This document shows positions 1-7,321 of a DNA stretch of 8,860 bases, in pieces (position 1 is the stretch's first letter; the number at the start of each line of letters is the position of its first letter). The position numbers and the translations under genes are program-made. This DNA is from an uncultured Clostridia bacterium (lineage in GTDB: Bacteria > Bacillota > Clostridia > Oscillospirales > Ruminococcaceae). The notes beneath the pieces were generated by a model, which saw nothing but the letters and a program-made list of their open reading frames with translations, had not been told where the DNA came from and searched no databases. Location of the stretch: NCBI GenBank assembly GCA_947176675.1, contig CAMWRN010000081.1:1-8860 (forward strand). Reading direction: 5' to 3'.

Positions 1-8
1 CAGTTATT

Positions 9-55
9 CATTCGTAATGCGCAGGTCGCGTGTTCAAGTCACGTTTCCAGCTCCA
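9..55 (+). tRNA. 3' half of a tRNA-Thr (anticodon CGT), 5' part missing or replaced
   Basis: The anticodon loop TTCGTAA (11-17) has anticodon CGT at 13-15. Then come the 3' anticodon strand TGCGC (18-22), a five-base variable loop (23-27), a T arm GCGTG/CACGT around TTCAAGT (28-44), the 3' acceptor strand TTCCAGC (45-51), discriminator T52 and an encoded CCA (53-55). The 5' anticodon strand should be close to GCGCA, but bases 6-10 are ATTCA and only the two loop-proximal pairs form. Bases 1-4 (CAGT) do not look like the usual GAGC end of a D stem. I infer that the true 5' half is not adjacent here, so this copy is not a working tRNA. The alternative is an unusual intact tRNA whose start lies just outside the window. 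Confidence 0.75.
9..55 (+). other. probable attachment-site scar of a tRNA-integrating element
   Basis: Identity to a normal tRNA-Thr appears to start around C9-A10, inside the anticodon stem, and runs to the CCA. That is the usual crossover segment for tyrosine-recombinase elements that insert in tRNA genes. Such elements restore the tRNA at one end and leave the displaced 3' half at the other. The terminator directly downstream fits the original chromosomal flank of the tRNA. If so, the element lies to the left of the window. No integrase is visible, so this is inferred from the tRNA structure alone. Confidence 0.45.
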
Positions 56-61
56 CGAAAG

Positions 62-101
62 AAATCTCTTTTGTCTACCGAGGCAAAGGAGATTTTATTT
101 T
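62..101 (+). terminator. rho-independent terminator after the tRNA-Thr half
   Basis: A 12-bp stem pairs 62-73 (AAATCTCTTTTG) with 84-95 (CAAAGGAGATTT) with one G-U pair, around a 10-base loop. A T-rich tail follows (93-101). It begins 7 bases after the CCA, as expected for the original tRNA terminator, and it also insulates the hsd operon from upstream reading. Confidence 0.8.
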
Positions 102-174
102 AGTTTTAAATAACCTGAATATCGGAAAACACTGCTAAAACAGGTGTTGGAACGATCAAAAGAATAGCCGCACA

Positions 175-203
175 TTGTACATCCTGCATTAAGTCAACAT
201 TAT
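175..203 (+). promoter_or_regulatory. hsdM: weak candidate promoter for the hsd operon
   Basis: TTGTAC (175-180) and CATTAT (198-203) are separated by 17 bases, with 3/6 and 4/6 matches to the sigma-A -35 and -10 boxes. Transcription would start only a few bases before the ribosome binding site. The match is poor. The promoter must lie between the terminator near 101 and the start codon at 227, unless the operon is read through from upstream. Confidence 0.22.
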
Positions 204-226
204 GTCTAAATAGAAGGGTATTTCTA

Positions 227-1837
227 ATGGCCAAGAAGAAAACAGAAGAAAAAATCAATTTGGACTCCATTCTGTTCAAATGTCGTGATATACTGCGTAA
301 AGCGCGTAATTCGGGTTCGTTCTTTGAAAAGCGTGATATGATGCTGACGCTCGTATTTTTGCGTTTTATCGGAGAAAAGTTTGAAGACGGTGTGGAGAAT
401 CTCCGTCAGGCTCTTATTGCGGAGGGACTTGACCCTGATGATGAGGCAATCAAGGAGGCATTCTTGGATGATCCCACCTTTACTGACGGCACATACAATC
501 TGCCTATAGACGCTCGCTGGTCAACGATTATCAACACTCCTGCGCCGAAGCTGAATGTTGCTCTTGATACTGCCCTTCACAGCATTGCCACAAGCAGTAA
601 GCAGTTGAAGGGTTGTTTTGTCGAGGGTACTTTCACTATGCGCAACCTTGCTTCCAATGACATCAAGCAGGTTGTTGATGAAATCAATAAAATCAGTCAC
701 AAGGCATTTGGTGAGGAAAAAGACCTAATTGGCCGCGTATATGAATATTTCCTCAAAGAATTCGCTGTAAATGCGACCAAAGAGGAAGGTGAGTTCTACA
801 CGCCGCATGACGTTGTACAATTGATTGCTGCTATGATAGAACCTTTTGATGGTACTTTGTACGACCCCTGCTGCGGCTCGGGCGGTATGTTTGTTCAAAG
901 TACCGACCTTATCAGAAAAAAACACGGCGATATCAGCCGTATTAATGTTTACGGTCAGGAAAAAGAAGCTGCGACCTACCGCCTGGCAAAGATGAACCTT
1001 GCTTTGCGCGGAATCAGCCATAGCCTCGGCGATGAAAGCGATTCTACTTTTACGCACGACCTGCACAAAGGACTGTATTTCAATTATATTATGGCAAATC
1101 CGCCATTCAATCTTAAGAATTGGTACGATGGTAATCTGAAAAACGATTCCCGCTGGGCAGACTATACCACACCCCCGGAAAGCAACGCAAACTACGCATG
1201 GATCCTTCATATGCTTTCACACCTTAAGCCTCTTGACGGCGTAGCAGGATTTCTTTTGGCTAACGGCGCTTTGGGCGACAGCGATACCTCAGAAATACGC
1301 AAGAAACTGATACAAAATGACAAGGTGGAGGCTATTGTCATTCTCCCGCGAGAGCTCTTTATTACAACGGATATCAGTGTTACGCTCTGGATATTGAATC
1401 AGAACAAAAAGGGCGGAGAATATCACGGCAGAACTCTGCGCAACCGTAGGAACGAGATTCTCTTTATAGATTTGCGCACATGGACGGACAACCCTGTAAA
1501 AAATGAGGGAAAAAAGAAAGTATTCTTAAGCAACAAACAGATCCAGAAAGCCGCAGATATCTACCACTCTTGGCAAAACGAAGGAACAGACGGAAAGAAC
1601 TATGCTGTTCCCGAACTTTATCGCAGTGTTGGTATATCCGAGATCAAAAAGAACGGATGGAGCCTTGTTCCGAGTAAGTATATTGAGTTTATAGACCATG
1701 ATTTGGACATTGACTATGAAAAGGAAATGGCGCGGATTCAGGTTGAAATGCGGGAGATATTGACAGCGGAGAAGGAATCGCAGGCAATGTTGGAAGCAGC
1801 TTTTAGGGGAATTGGTTATGGGATTGATCAAATATAA
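227..1837 (+). CDS. hsdM: type I restriction-modification DNA N6-adenine methyltransferase subunit HsdM
   Basis: This is the modification subunit. Two HsdM and one HsdS form the methyltransferase that puts a methyl group from S-adenosylmethionine on adenine N6 at the host's recognition sites. The 536 residues match the family length. An N-terminal helical HsdM domain (about 10-160) is followed by EFYTP (189-193), the SAM-binding motif DPCCGSGG (213-220) and the catalytic motif NPPF (291-294), a typical gamma-class N6-adenine layout. The C-terminus is rich in charged helices, as expected for contact with HsdS. The start is supported by AGAAGGG at 212-218, eight bases before ATG. Its last 20 bases overlap hsdS, so the two are probably translationally coupled. 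The frame is intact with all key motifs present. I cannot fix the subtype (IA to ID) by eye. Confidence 0.96.
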   Translation: MAKKKTEEKINLDSILFKCRDILRKARNSGSFFEKRDMMLTLVFLRFIGEKFEDGVENLRQALIAEGLDPDDEAIKEAFLDDPTFTDGTYNLPIDARWSTIINTPAPKLNVALDTALHSIATSSKQLKGCFVEGTFTMRNLASNDIKQVVDEINKISHKAFGEEKDLIGRVYEYFLKEFAVNATKEEGEFYTPHDVVQLIAAMIEPFDGTLYDPCCGSGGMFVQSTDLIRKKHGDISRINVYGQEKEAATYRLAKMNLALRGISHSLGDESDSTFTHDLHKGLYFNYIMANPPFNLKNWYDGNLKNDSRWADYTTPPESNANYAWILHMLSHLKPLDGVAGFLLANGALGDSDTSEIRKKLIQNDKVEAIVILPRELFITTDISVTLWILNQNKKGGEYHGRTLRNRRNEILFIDLRTWTDNPVKNEGKKKVFLSNKQIQKAADIYHSWQNEGTDGKNYAVPELYRSVGISEIKKNGWSLVPSKYIEFIDHDLDIDYEKEMARIQVEMREILTAEKESQAMLEAAFRGIGYGIDQI

Positions 1838-2933
1838 GCTTGGTGATTTAATTGAACCTTGTGACGAGCGAAATTATAATAGCAAATATACACTTGACAA
1901 TATTAAGGGGATTTCAACAGACAAGGAATTTATAGATACCAAAGCCAATATGGATGGTGTAAGTTTGTCCTCGTATAAAGTGGTAAATTGTCAAGAGTTT
2001 GCATATGTTGCAGATACCTCAAGACGAGGTGACAAAATTGCTATAGCTTTCAACAATGGTAAACAGGCTATTTTAATATCATCAATTTATACTGTTTTTC
2101 ATGTGTCAAAAAAAGACATATTACTTTCTGATTATTTGTTTATGTACTTCAGTCGCCCGGAATTTGATCGTTATGCGCGGTTTAACTCTTGGGGTTCGGC
2201 AAGAGAAACATTCAATTGGGAAGATATGTGCGATATTGAAATTAATCTACCCGATATTCCTACACAGCAGAAATATGTTGACATCTACAGAGCCATGACT
2301 GCCAATCAGCAGAGCTACGAGCGCGGACTGGAGGATTTGAAGCTTGTCTGTGATGGGTACATCGAAGATTTGCGGAGAAATTTGGGGACAGAATCGATCG
2401 GACCATATATTGTGCCTGTTGATGAGCGAAATTTAGATTTAACTGTAACACTCGCACAAGGGATAACCATAGAAAAAGTGTTTGCATCTCCAAAGCAAGT
2501 GGCAGGAGCAGAGCACAGTGCCAAAATTGTAAGGAAAGGACAATTTGCTTACAATCGAGCAACAACACGAAATGGTGAAAAAATCTCTATTGCATATAGA
2601 GAAGACGAAGATTGTGTGGTTTCCTCCTCATATCAAGTGTTTGAAATTAAGGAGAATAAAAGGCTACTGCCTGAGTATCTAATGATGTGGTTTAAGCGTT
2701 CCGAATTTGACAGATATGCACGATATATGTCAAAAGGCAGTGCGCATGAGTTCTTTGAATATAATGATATGGAAGAAGTGGAAGTCCCGATTCCGGATAT
2801 TAATATCCAAAAGGCAATTACAAATATCTACAGTGTATATATGAAAAGAAAGCGCCTCAACGAACAGTTGAAAGCTCAAATAAAGAACATTTGCCCGATA
2901 CTGATTCGGGGCTCGTTGGAGGAAGGTAAATAA
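1818..2933 (+). CDS. hsdS: type I restriction-modification specificity subunit HsdS
   Basis: This subunit reads the bipartite DNA target for both methylation and restriction. I chose ATG 1818 (371 aa) because AGGGGA (1805-1810) lies seven bases upstream. A TTG at 1812 would add only two residues. The protein has two target-recognition domains (about 5-155 and 195-335). Each ends in a near-identical block: residues 113-157 start RPEFDRYARF and 294-338 start RSEFDRYARY, each followed by GSA and an acidic PDI segment. Helical spacers follow each domain (about 158-190 and 339-371). The two halves also share DERN near their beginnings (residues 16-19 and 202-205). The DNA looks more AT-rich than hsdM or hsdR, common for exchangeable specificity genes. 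No second hsdS copy or recombinase is visible, so there is no sign of phase-variable specificity here. Confidence 0.95.
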   Translation: MGLIKYKLGDLIEPCDERNYNSKYTLDNIKGISTDKEFIDTKANMDGVSLSSYKVVNCQEFAYVADTSRRGDKIAIAFNNGKQAILISSIYTVFHVSKKDILLSDYLFMYFSRPEFDRYARFNSWGSARETFNWEDMCDIEINLPDIPTQQKYVDIYRAMTANQQSYERGLEDLKLVCDGYIEDLRRNLGTESIGPYIVPVDERNLDLTVTLAQGITIEKVFASPKQVAGAEHSAKIVRKGQFAYNRATTRNGEKISIAYREDEDCVVSSSYQVFEIKENKRLLPEYLMMWFKRSEFDRYARYMSKGSAHEFFEYNDMEEVEVPIPDINIQKAITNIYSVYMKRKRLNEQLKAQIKNICPILIRGSLEEGK

Positions 2934-2934
2934 T

Positions 2935-2973
2935 ATGCCCGGATTACTGTATCCCGCATACCAAAGTGTCTAA
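2935..2973 (+). CDS. 12-codon micro-ORF between hsdS and hsdR
   Basis: ATG 2935 opens a 12-residue frame, MPGLLYPAYQSV, ending at TAA 2971-2973. The ATG comes one base after the hsdS stop. GGAGGAAGG (2918-2926) sits eight bases before it, as good as any ribosome binding site in the operon. The frame ends 28 bases before the hsdR start at 3002. It could be a translated leader that tunes hsdR, a remnant of an earlier gene, or chance. No known product is recognised. Confidence 0.3.
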   Translation: MPGLLYPAYQSV

Positions 2974-3001
2974 AAGAAGTCGAAAAGCGGAGGTAAAAAC
3001 A

Positions 3002-6000
3002 ATGGCAAAATTACAAGAATATAACGGCAAATACTGCGAGTCGGAATATGAATATGCCATTCTGTCGTTTTTGGAAGACGAGGGCTGGCAGTATCTTGCC
3101 GGGAAAAGGATTCCGCGCGACTCCAAAACAACGGTTTTATATATGGATGATATGGAGCAGTTTTTAAGTAAAACCAATGCGTATCTGACTGCCGATGAGA
3201 TTCATCAGATAATGGATAGAGTTCGACTTGTGGGTGCGGAAAGTGAGTTCTCCACACTTCACAGGGTATATGGCTGGATGGTTGACGGTGTGCAGTTTAC
3301 ACCTCAAAACGGTCTTGCACGTATGATTGCGCTTATTGACTTTGAACATCCCAAAAACAATATATTCCGTGCGGTCAACCAGTTTGTTGTAGAATACACA
3401 AATAACGGACAAAAAGAAAACCGCCGTCCTGACATTCTTCTCTATGTCAATGGTATGCCTTTGTGTATTATCGAGTTGAAAAATCCTGCCGATGAACACG
3501 CAACAATTCACGACGCTTGGGAACAGATCACCAAGCGTTATTGGCGTGATATTCCTCACCTGCTCCACTACTGTCCCTTGGCATGTATTTCAGACGGTGT
3601 CAAAACAAGATTGGGTACCGTTCGCACACCTTATGAACACTTTTACGCATGGCGTCGTGTGAATGACGACAATAAGGTTTCTACACTTCCCTTTGAAGAA
3701 ACGCAGACCATGATCAAGGGCGTATATAACCCTGAAAGATTCCTTGAAATATTCCGTGACTACATTTATTTTCCGGACAGTGAATACGACAGAGACGAGT
3801 ACGAAATAGTCTGTCGTTATCCGCAGTTCTTCGCTGCACGTCTTTTGAAGCAAAGCATTATAAAGTCCGTTGTCGAAAAAAGCGGCAAGGGCGGTACATA
3901 TTTTGGCGCAACGGGATGCGGAAAGACCTACACAATGGCATTCCTCGCCCGTCAGCTCGCTTTACGATGCACGGACGTACCCGCAATCGGCTCACCCACT
4001 ATTGTTATGATTGTTGACCGAGAAGATCTGCAAAAACAGGGAGCACAGCTCTTTACTAAAAGTAAAGATTTTTTGAATCTCGGCGAAGTCAGAATTGTTC
4101 CCAGCCGTAAGGTGCTGCGTGAAGAGCTCAGTGCACGTGAAAGCGGCGGCTTCTATATCTGCACCATTCAGAAGTTCTCCGACCGTGAGGATGACAAAAT
4201 CGGTCTGATCAATAATCGTGCCAATATTATTTGTTTCTCTGATGAAGCACACAGAACGCAGCTTGAACGCGCAAAAAAAATTCAGTTTAGCAAGGACGCT
4301 GATGACAATATGAGAGCTATGGTGTCAAAGCCTTATGCCAAGGTGCTGAAGGAAGCCTTGCCGAATGCAACCTTTGTTGGTTTTACCGGTACTCCGATTT
4401 CGGAAACTTATCAGACCTTCGGCGAGGAAATTGACCGCTATACCATGGATCAGGCTGTTGCTGACGGACTCACCGTCCCAATCAAGTATCATCCCCGGAT
4501 AGCCAAGGTTTTGCTTGATCAGTCAAAAGCAAAAGAGATTGAGGATTATTATAAAAACTGCTTTGACGACGGCGCTGCATCAGAAGATGTTGAAGCCAGC
4601 AAGAAAGCTATGAGCTCGATGGAAGTTATCTTGGGTGAGCCTTCTCGATTAGAGCGGCTTGCCGTTGATATTCATGATCATTACGTTTCATCCTGTGCAA
4701 ACGACCCCGATAGAGTACAGAAAGCAATGATTGTATGCTCAAGCAGACCGATTGCATACGAGCTTTTAAAGAAATTCCGGGATAAATATCCCGAATGGTT
4801 TGTTGATAAGAAATCGTCCGATGGAGTCAAAGTTTCCGATGAAGAATTGAATAATTTGAAGCCTGTGCCTTTTATAGCGATGGTAGCGAGTGTCGGCAAA
4901 AACGATGAAGAGGAGATGTATAATTACCTTGGTGGTGTCAAAAACAGTAATCGCTCCGAGAACCTTGATGCCGCTTTCAAGCAGGAAAAGTCCAATTTTC
5001 ATATCGTAATCGTGGTAGATATGTGGATCACCGGGTTTGATGTGCCTTCGCTGACATATATGTATAATGATAAGCCGCTGAAAAAACATCTGCTCATTCA
5101 GACAATAAGCCGTGTCAACAGAAAGTTCCAGGGTAAAGACTATGGATTTATCATTGACTACATTGGCATTCGTAACAATATGCGTGAAGCTATGAAAATT
5201 TATGGAGGCGATAATTCCATTGCTCCGAACGCTGACGATGTAGAGCAGGCGACGGAAGTGTTCAGAGAACATTTGGAGATTCTCAAAGACCTTTTTGCAG
5301 GATATGATTTAAAGCCGTTCCTTGACCCCAATGGAGACCCTGCTCTGCGATACAGACTCTTGGCAAAGGCGGCAGAATACGTATTTATTTCCACACAGGA
5401 ACTGAACACGGAAAGCAACGGCGGCAAGTACGTTCAGAAGGTATCATTCAAGACATATTTTCTGAAAACGGTAAAGCGAATGCGTGCCTCATACGATATT
5501 TGTCAGCCATCAGGTGAACTGGGTGAGGATGAATCTGCTCTTGCACAGTGCTTCATGGCAATTGCGGGCTTTGTTCGCAAAATGAATGGAACAAGTACTG
5601 AGGTTGATACCGATACCATGAATCGTCATGTTGAAAAAATGGTAGAAGAGGCACTGAAATATAACGAAGTTGAAAGTATTCTTGATGAGAGTGAGCAGGA
5701 AGATATTTTCAGTCCTGAGTATTTCGAAAAGCTTTCTGATGTCAAAATGCCCGCATCTAAGCTGGAATTGCTAGTGAAAATGCTTCGTAAGCAGATTAAT
5801 GAATACAGCAAAACCAATCAGATTGCTGCAAATAAGTTCCAAGAAATGCTTGAAGAAACGATCAAACAGTACCATGAAAGAAGAAAGCATCTCACAGCGG
5901 AAGAAGCAGGTGAGGCACAAGAACATACCACCGAGGAAATAATCAAAAATGCAACCGAACAGGCATTGCGTATTCTGAAAGATATGAATGCTGATCGTGA

Positions 6001-6337
6001 GAGTTTCCGTAAGATTGGACTCACATTTGAGGAAAAGGCATTTTATGATATTTTGATGGCGTTGCGTGATGAATATAACTTTGAGTATGGTACGGACAAA
6101 AAAGTTAACGGAGTCGTTATCAATGACAAGTGCACGGCTCTTGCCAAGAAGATTAAAAAGATCATTGACACCAAATCTTCTTTTGCCGACTGGCTCAACA
6201 ATCAGATAGTACGCGATCAGCTTAAATTTGATATCAAAGTATGTCTGATTAAGAACGGTTATCCCCCACAGTACAGCCCCGAGGTTTTCCGCAAAGTAAT
6301 GGAACAGGTTGAGAACTTTGAGGAAAATAACCGATAA
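3002..6337 (+). CDS. hsdR: type I restriction-modification endonuclease and translocase subunit HsdR
   Basis: HsdR joins HsdM and HsdS. On unmethylated target DNA it translocates DNA with ATP and cuts far from the site. ATG 3002 (1111 aa) is chosen because GGAGG (2989-2993) is eight bases upstream. The open frame extends to GTG 2966, but that start has no comparable site. Visible in order: a PD-(D/E)xK nuclease (D144 in RRPD, E158 and K160 in ELK); a Walker A motif GATGCGKT (302-309); the DEAH box (414-417); motif III FTGTP (461-465); and the motif VI arginine block QTISRVNR (700-707) of a superfamily 2 helicase. A helical C-terminal region from about 740 is likely the HsdM-docking part. Length and motifs are complete, so it appears functional. 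The M-S-R order puts the toxic subunit last. Confidence 0.96.
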   Translation: MAKLQEYNGKYCESEYEYAILSFLEDEGWQYLAGKRIPRDSKTTVLYMDDMEQFLSKTNAYLTADEIHQIMDRVRLVGAESEFSTLHRVYGWMVDGVQFTPQNGLARMIALIDFEHPKNNIFRAVNQFVVEYTNNGQKENRRPDILLYVNGMPLCIIELKNPADEHATIHDAWEQITKRYWRDIPHLLHYCPLACISDGVKTRLGTVRTPYEHFYAWRRVNDDNKVSTLPFEETQTMIKGVYNPERFLEIFRDYIYFPDSEYDRDEYEIVCRYPQFFAARLLKQSIIKSVVEKSGKGGTYFGATGCGKTYTMAFLARQLALRCTDVPAIGSPTIVMIVDREDLQKQGAQLFTKSKDFLNLGEVRIVPSRKVLREELSARESGGFYICTIQKFSDREDDKIGLINNRANIICFSDEAHRTQLERAKKIQFSKDADDNMRAMVSKPYAKVLKEALPNATFVGFTGTPISETYQTFGEEIDRYTMDQAVADGLTVPIKYHPRIAKVLLDQSKAKEIEDYYKNCFDDGAASEDVEASKKAMSSMEVILGEPSRLERLAVDIHDHYVSSCANDPDRVQKAMIVCSSRPIAYELLKKFRDKYPEWFVDKKSSDGVKVSDEELNNLKPVPFIAMVASVGKNDEEEMYNYLGGVKNSNRSENLDAAFKQEKSNFHIVIVVDMWITGFDVPSLTYMYNDKPLKKHLLIQTISRVNRKFQGKDYGFIIDYIGIRNNMREAMKIYGGDNSIAPNADDVEQATEVFREHLEILKDLFAGYDLKPFLDPNGDPALRYRLLAKAAEYVFISTQELNTESNGGKYVQKVSFKTYFLKTVKRMRASYDICQPSGELGEDESALAQCFMAIAGFVRKMNGTSTEVDTDTMNRHVEKMVEEALKYNEVESILDESEQEDIFSPEYFEKLSDVKMPASKLELLVKMLRKQINEYSKTNQIAANKFQEMLEETIKQYHERRKHLTAEEAGEAQEHTTEEIIKNATEQALRILKDMNADRESFRKIGLTFEEKAFYDILMALRDEYNFEYGTDKKVNGVVINDKCTALAKKIKKIIDTKSSFADWLNNQIVRDQLKFDIKVCLIKNGYPPQYSPEVFRKVMEQVENFEENNR

Positions 6338-6684
6338 GACCTGAACCCAAGTCAATAAAGAGAACAAGAAAAGATCAAAACTAACAAAAAATACATTTTT
6401 GTCTGATCAAGAGAGCGCCCATTATTGTGAGAATGAGGTCTGAAAGAATTGTAGAAGCCTATGAATATATTAAAAAACGCTCAGCTTCAGTTCGTCAAAA
6501 GCACTCCCCCCAATTTTGTGTAAAATCAAAACCGAACAGACAAAAGGCGGCTTGCAGCCAAGAGAAAATCCAATTATGCGGATTCTCTGTCCGCGAACAT
6601 TATCAAGGGATATCCGAGACTTTACGGGAAACGCGTTGTACGCGCCGTGTGCGGCGGGGAACTTGTTGAGAGCATTGTTATTCA
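6338..6684. other. interval without an intact gene after hsdR
   Basis: This stretch holds the weak hairpin at 6373-6408 and decayed, protein-like frames from about 6461 onward. A longer open frame starting at GTG 6427 runs in a different register, but its composition after about 16 codons is unlike a real protein. I therefore do not call it as a gene. Confidence 0.5.
6373..6408 (+). terminator. weak AT-rich hairpin downstream of hsdR
   Basis: ACAAAAA (6384-6390) can pair with TTTTTGT (6396-6402), and GATCA (6373-6377) with TGATC (6404-6408) outside it. The stem is mostly A-T and has no T-run after it, so termination would be inefficient. It is the only candidate for ending the hsd transcript before the gene fragments. 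Confidence 0.3.
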
Positions 6685-6706
6685 ATGGCTGCTCAAAAGC
6701 CTGTAA
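6461..6706 (+). pseudogene. small gene remnant interrupted by a stop codon
   Basis: ATG 6461 opens 20 codons that end at TAA 6521-6523. The same frame continues open for 60 more codons to TAA 6704-6706. This second part has no good start codon but reads like a natural protein: a basic stretch KRRLAAKRKSN, then YPRLYGKRVVRAVCGGELVE and a hydrophobic end. The simplest reading is an 81-codon gene broken by a nonsense mutation, or a 5'-truncated fragment whose open frame begins by chance. I do not recognise the family. The basic N-terminal part could bind nucleic acid, but that is only inference. Confidence 0.35.
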
Positions 6707-6825
6707 AACTGCCGTCAGAAACGTATTTCAACGCCATTCTCGACGGCTATTTCGACTGCGGTATTGACTGCGAGGTTTTATTCGATTTTATGTTTAATGT
6801 CCATAAATCGCTTGACTTAATTTAA
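6685..6825 (+). CDS. 46-residue hypothetical protein overlapping the preceding remnant
   Basis: ATG 6685 begins a frame shifted relative to the remnant that ends at 6706, overlapping it by 22 bases. The product is acidic and aromatic. Residues 10-30 include PSETYFNAILDGYFDCGIDC, followed by a run of F, V and L residues to the stop at 6823-6825. The composition is natural, so it is either a short translationally coupled partner of the upstream frame or the 3' part of one gene split by a frameshift near 6690-6705. No strong ribosome binding site precedes the ATG. It ends just before the terminator at 6841, which fits the real 3' end of a gene. Family unknown. Confidence 0.35.
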   Translation: MAAQKPVKLPSETYFNAILDGYFDCGIDCEVLFDFMFNVHKSLDLI

Positions 6826-6840
6826 TTGATTCTTTATTTC

Positions 6841-6896
6841 AAAAACCCCGTTCTTTTTACCTCATATTGGTAAATTTGTTCGGGATTTTTGTGTTT
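6841..6896 (+). terminator. long hairpin terminator after the small remnant
   Basis: AAAAACCCCG (6841-6850) pairs with CGGGATTTTT (6881-6890) with one mismatch, enclosing an inner stem TTTACC/GGTAAA (6856-6861 and 6869-6874). A T-rich run follows to 6896. On the minus strand the A-run at 6841-6845 would give a U tail too, so it may work both ways. It separates the short frames from the chimera downstream. Confidence 0.6.
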
Positions 6897-6913
6897 TGCT
6901 TGTCAAATAACAG

Positions 6914-7321
6914 GGGAAATTCTACGACGGATACGGGTTCAGCAAGAAATGTTCGGAGGTGTGGAACGGCATAGAAATAATATGCATACCGCTTATTCTG
7001 AGGGGAAATAATTCCTTGGAACTGTGTATGAACTATCTGTCGTTTGTGGTTTCGGGATTTTTCTGGAAATGCTTCACAAGCATAAAAGCGGACATAGTTT
7101 TTAATTATGAAACATCCCCGATGACCCAGACTCTTGTAGGAGTTTGGTTTGCAAGAAAAAGAAAAGTTCCGTTCTATTTGTATGTGACCGATCTGTGGCC
7201 CGATAACGTTGAGATAATCACGGGAATACATAACAAATTATTGATATCCTCTTTGAACTCCATGGTCAATTATATCTATAGAAAGTGTACAAAAATTTTT
7301 ACTTCATCAAAAAGCTTTATT
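6914..7321 (+). pseudogene. internal fragment of a family 4 glycosyltransferase
   Basis: The frame GGG 6914 to ATT 7321 (136 codons) has no start of its own and is preceded in frame by TAA 6908-6910. It carries FYDGYGFSKK, then ETSPMTQ and YLYVTDLWPDNVEIITG, which I recognise from the N-terminal Rossmann half of WcaI/WbuB-like glycosyltransferases of exopolysaccharide or capsule pathways. The expected first part of the enzyme and the whole C-terminal nucleotide-sugar domain are absent. It is therefore a gene remnant with no enzymatic role, joined without a stop to the next fragment. Confidence 0.7.

Noticed and set aside
725..1210. 161-codon minus-strand open frame inside hsdM
   Set aside because: It is antisense to the catalytic core of hsdM with no supporting start site and implausible composition. 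The other antisense frames under the hsd genes were rejected for the same reason.
1812..1817. Upstream TTG start for hsdS
   Set aside because: It is almost on top of the AGGGGA site. ATG 1818 has correct spacing.
1818..2933. Phase-variable hsdS locus
   Set aside because: There is no second or inverted hsdS piece and no recombinase gene in the window.
2966..3001. GTG 2966 as the start of hsdR
   Set aside because: It adds a basic 12-residue stretch with no ribosome binding site, whereas ATG 3002 has GGAGG at the right distance.
6511..6526. AATTTTGTGTAAAATC, reminiscent of IS256-family ends (TTTACACAAAA)
   Set aside because: Only about 11 bases match from memory, no transposase is present and no partner end was found nearby.
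6561..6588. Hairpin AGAG-AATCC / GGATT-CTCT
   Set aside because: It has a two-base bulge, lies inside a coding-like frame and lacks a T-tail, so it is probably incidental.
6427..6669. 80-codon plus-strand open frame starting at GTG 6427
   Set aside because: After about 16 plausible codons the product is rich in C, R and Q with no protein-like pattern, and the other two frames in the same interval look more natural.
6516..6767. 83-codon plus-strand open frame
   Set aside because: It is the third register across the same remnants, with arginine- and cysteine-rich content, so it is a shadow frame.
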